Positions 5,136 through 5,545 of a stretch of DNA of 5,545 nt are shown here, piece after piece. The stretch lies in NCBI GenBank assembly GCA_016286935.1, contig JAEEUO010000089.1, positions 1 to 5,545 of the forward strand, given 5' to 3'. How positions within the stretch are numbered: the first letter of the stretch is position 1; each line of letters starts with the position of its first letter. Origin of the DNA: Bacillota bacterium (GTDB lineage: Bacteria > Bacillota > Clostridia > Peptostreptococcales > Anaerovoracaceae). The notes below the pieces were generated by a model. The model was not told the origin of the DNA. It saw only the letters and a program-made list of their open reading frames with translations, and made no database searches. A program made the position numbers and the translations under genes.

Positions 5136-5545
5136 TTACTTCCTTTCGAGGTATTCCTGGCCGCCCATGTAGGGACGGAGCGGAGTCGGGATGCGGACGC
5201 GGCCGTCGGCCTGGAGGTTGTTCTCCAGGAACGCGATCAGCATGCGCGGCGGCGCGACGACGGTGTTGTTCAGCGTATGGGGGAAGTAATTGCCGTGTTC
5301 CTTGTCCTTCACGCGGATGCCGAGACGGCGGGCCTGGGCGTCGCCGAGGTTCGAGCAGGAACCGACTTCAAAGTATTTTTTCTGGCGCGGGGACCACGCT
5401 TCGACGTCGAGGCTCTTGACCTTGAGGTCGGCGAGATCGCCCGAGCAGCACTCGAGCGTGCGGACGGGGATGTCGAGCGTGCGGAAGAGCTCGACGGTGT
5501 ACTGCCAGAGTTTCTCGAACCACTTCGGGCTGTCCTCCGGCTCGC
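5136..5545 (-). CDS. serS: Seryl-tRNA synthetase, C-terminal part (5' end outside window)
   Basis: The visible 135 C-terminal residues (TAA at 5138-5136) belong to the class II catalytic core of SerRS, the enzyme that charges tRNA-Ser with serine in the cytoplasm. Recognisable pieces are the SGDLADLKVKSLDVEAW region (fragment residues 34-50), SPRQKKYFEVGSCSNLGDAQ followed by ARR (51-73), class II motif 3 as HTLNNTVVAPPRMLIAFLEN (89-108) with the ATP-binding arginine at R100, and the typical ending QADGRVRIPTPLRPYMGG (111-128). Compared with E. coli, motif 3 has LNNTVVAPPR in place of LNGSGLAVGR, a version closer to archaeal/eukaryotic-type motif 3 sequences. The N-terminal tRNA-binding coiled coil and motifs 1 and 2 lie beyond 5545. 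It is the first visible gene of the minus-strand operon. Confidence 0.95.
   Translation of the reverse strand, partial: EPEDSPKWFEKLWQYTVELFRTLDIPVRTLECCSGDLADLKVKSLDVEAWSPRQKKYFEVGSCSNLGDAQARRLGIRVKDKEHGNYFPHTLNNTVVAPPRMLIAFLENNLQADGRVRIPTPLRPYMGGQEYLERK
5139..5144 (-). promoter_or_regulatory. Ribosome binding site of the first P1 gene, inside the serS 3' end
   Basis: AGGAAG on the minus strand is also the last two sense codons (Arg-Lys) of serS. The serS stop TAA (5138-5136), one G, then the P1 ATG (5134-5132) follow directly. This layout is typical of translational coupling or reinitiation. Confidence 0.65.

Noticed and set aside
4106..5419. Long plus-strand open frame of 437 codons opposite the first P1 gene and serS
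   Set aside because: It lies antisense to two clear family members, is extremely Arg/Gly/Ala-rich, has no recognisable domain and is a usual by-product of high GC content.

Overview
The window is GC-rich bacterial DNA (strong C/G preference at third codon positions) holding five protein genes in two convergent blocks. The organism cannot be fixed from this sequence. PASTA repeats are typical of Gram-positive bacteria, and the C_GCAxxG_C_C cysteine-rich protein is a family seen mostly in anaerobes. A high-GC anaerobe (a gut Clostridia-like or Verrucomicrobia/Kiritimatiellota/Lentisphaerota-like lineage) would fit, but this is inference.

Plus strand, 20-2569: one large gene for a predicted single-pass membrane receptor-like protein. 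In order it has an N-terminal TIR domain, a very basic stretch, a transmembrane helix, two PASTA-like domains, an acidic beta-rich segment, a repetitive Asn/Gly/Thr/Asp linker, and a C-terminal array of leucine-rich repeats. The positive-inside rule puts TIR in the cytoplasm and PASTA/LRR outside. It resembles a PASTA kinase whose kinase is replaced by a TIR domain, and is a mirror image in chain order of eukaryotic Toll-like receptors. This is the most interesting item in the window.

Position 2584-2619: a compact hairpin flanked by A and T tracts, which can terminate both convergent transcription units.

Minus strand, read from 5545 down to 2633: the 3' end of serS (seryl-tRNA synthetase, cut by the window edge), then two tandem paralogous P1-family (S58, DmpA/NylC-like) self-processing peptidases about 75% identical by hand count, then, after a 107-base AT-rich gap with short direct repeats and possible promoter elements, a small C_GCAxxG_C_C family protein. 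The serS stop and the first P1 start are one base apart, and the two P1 genes are 31 bases apart, so serS and both P1 genes look like one operon. The small cysteine-rich gene may be read through from it or have its own promoter.

Nothing in the sequence ties the TIR protein functionally to the minus-strand genes. They converge on it and share only the terminator. No tRNA, rRNA, CRISPR array or insertion sequence was seen.
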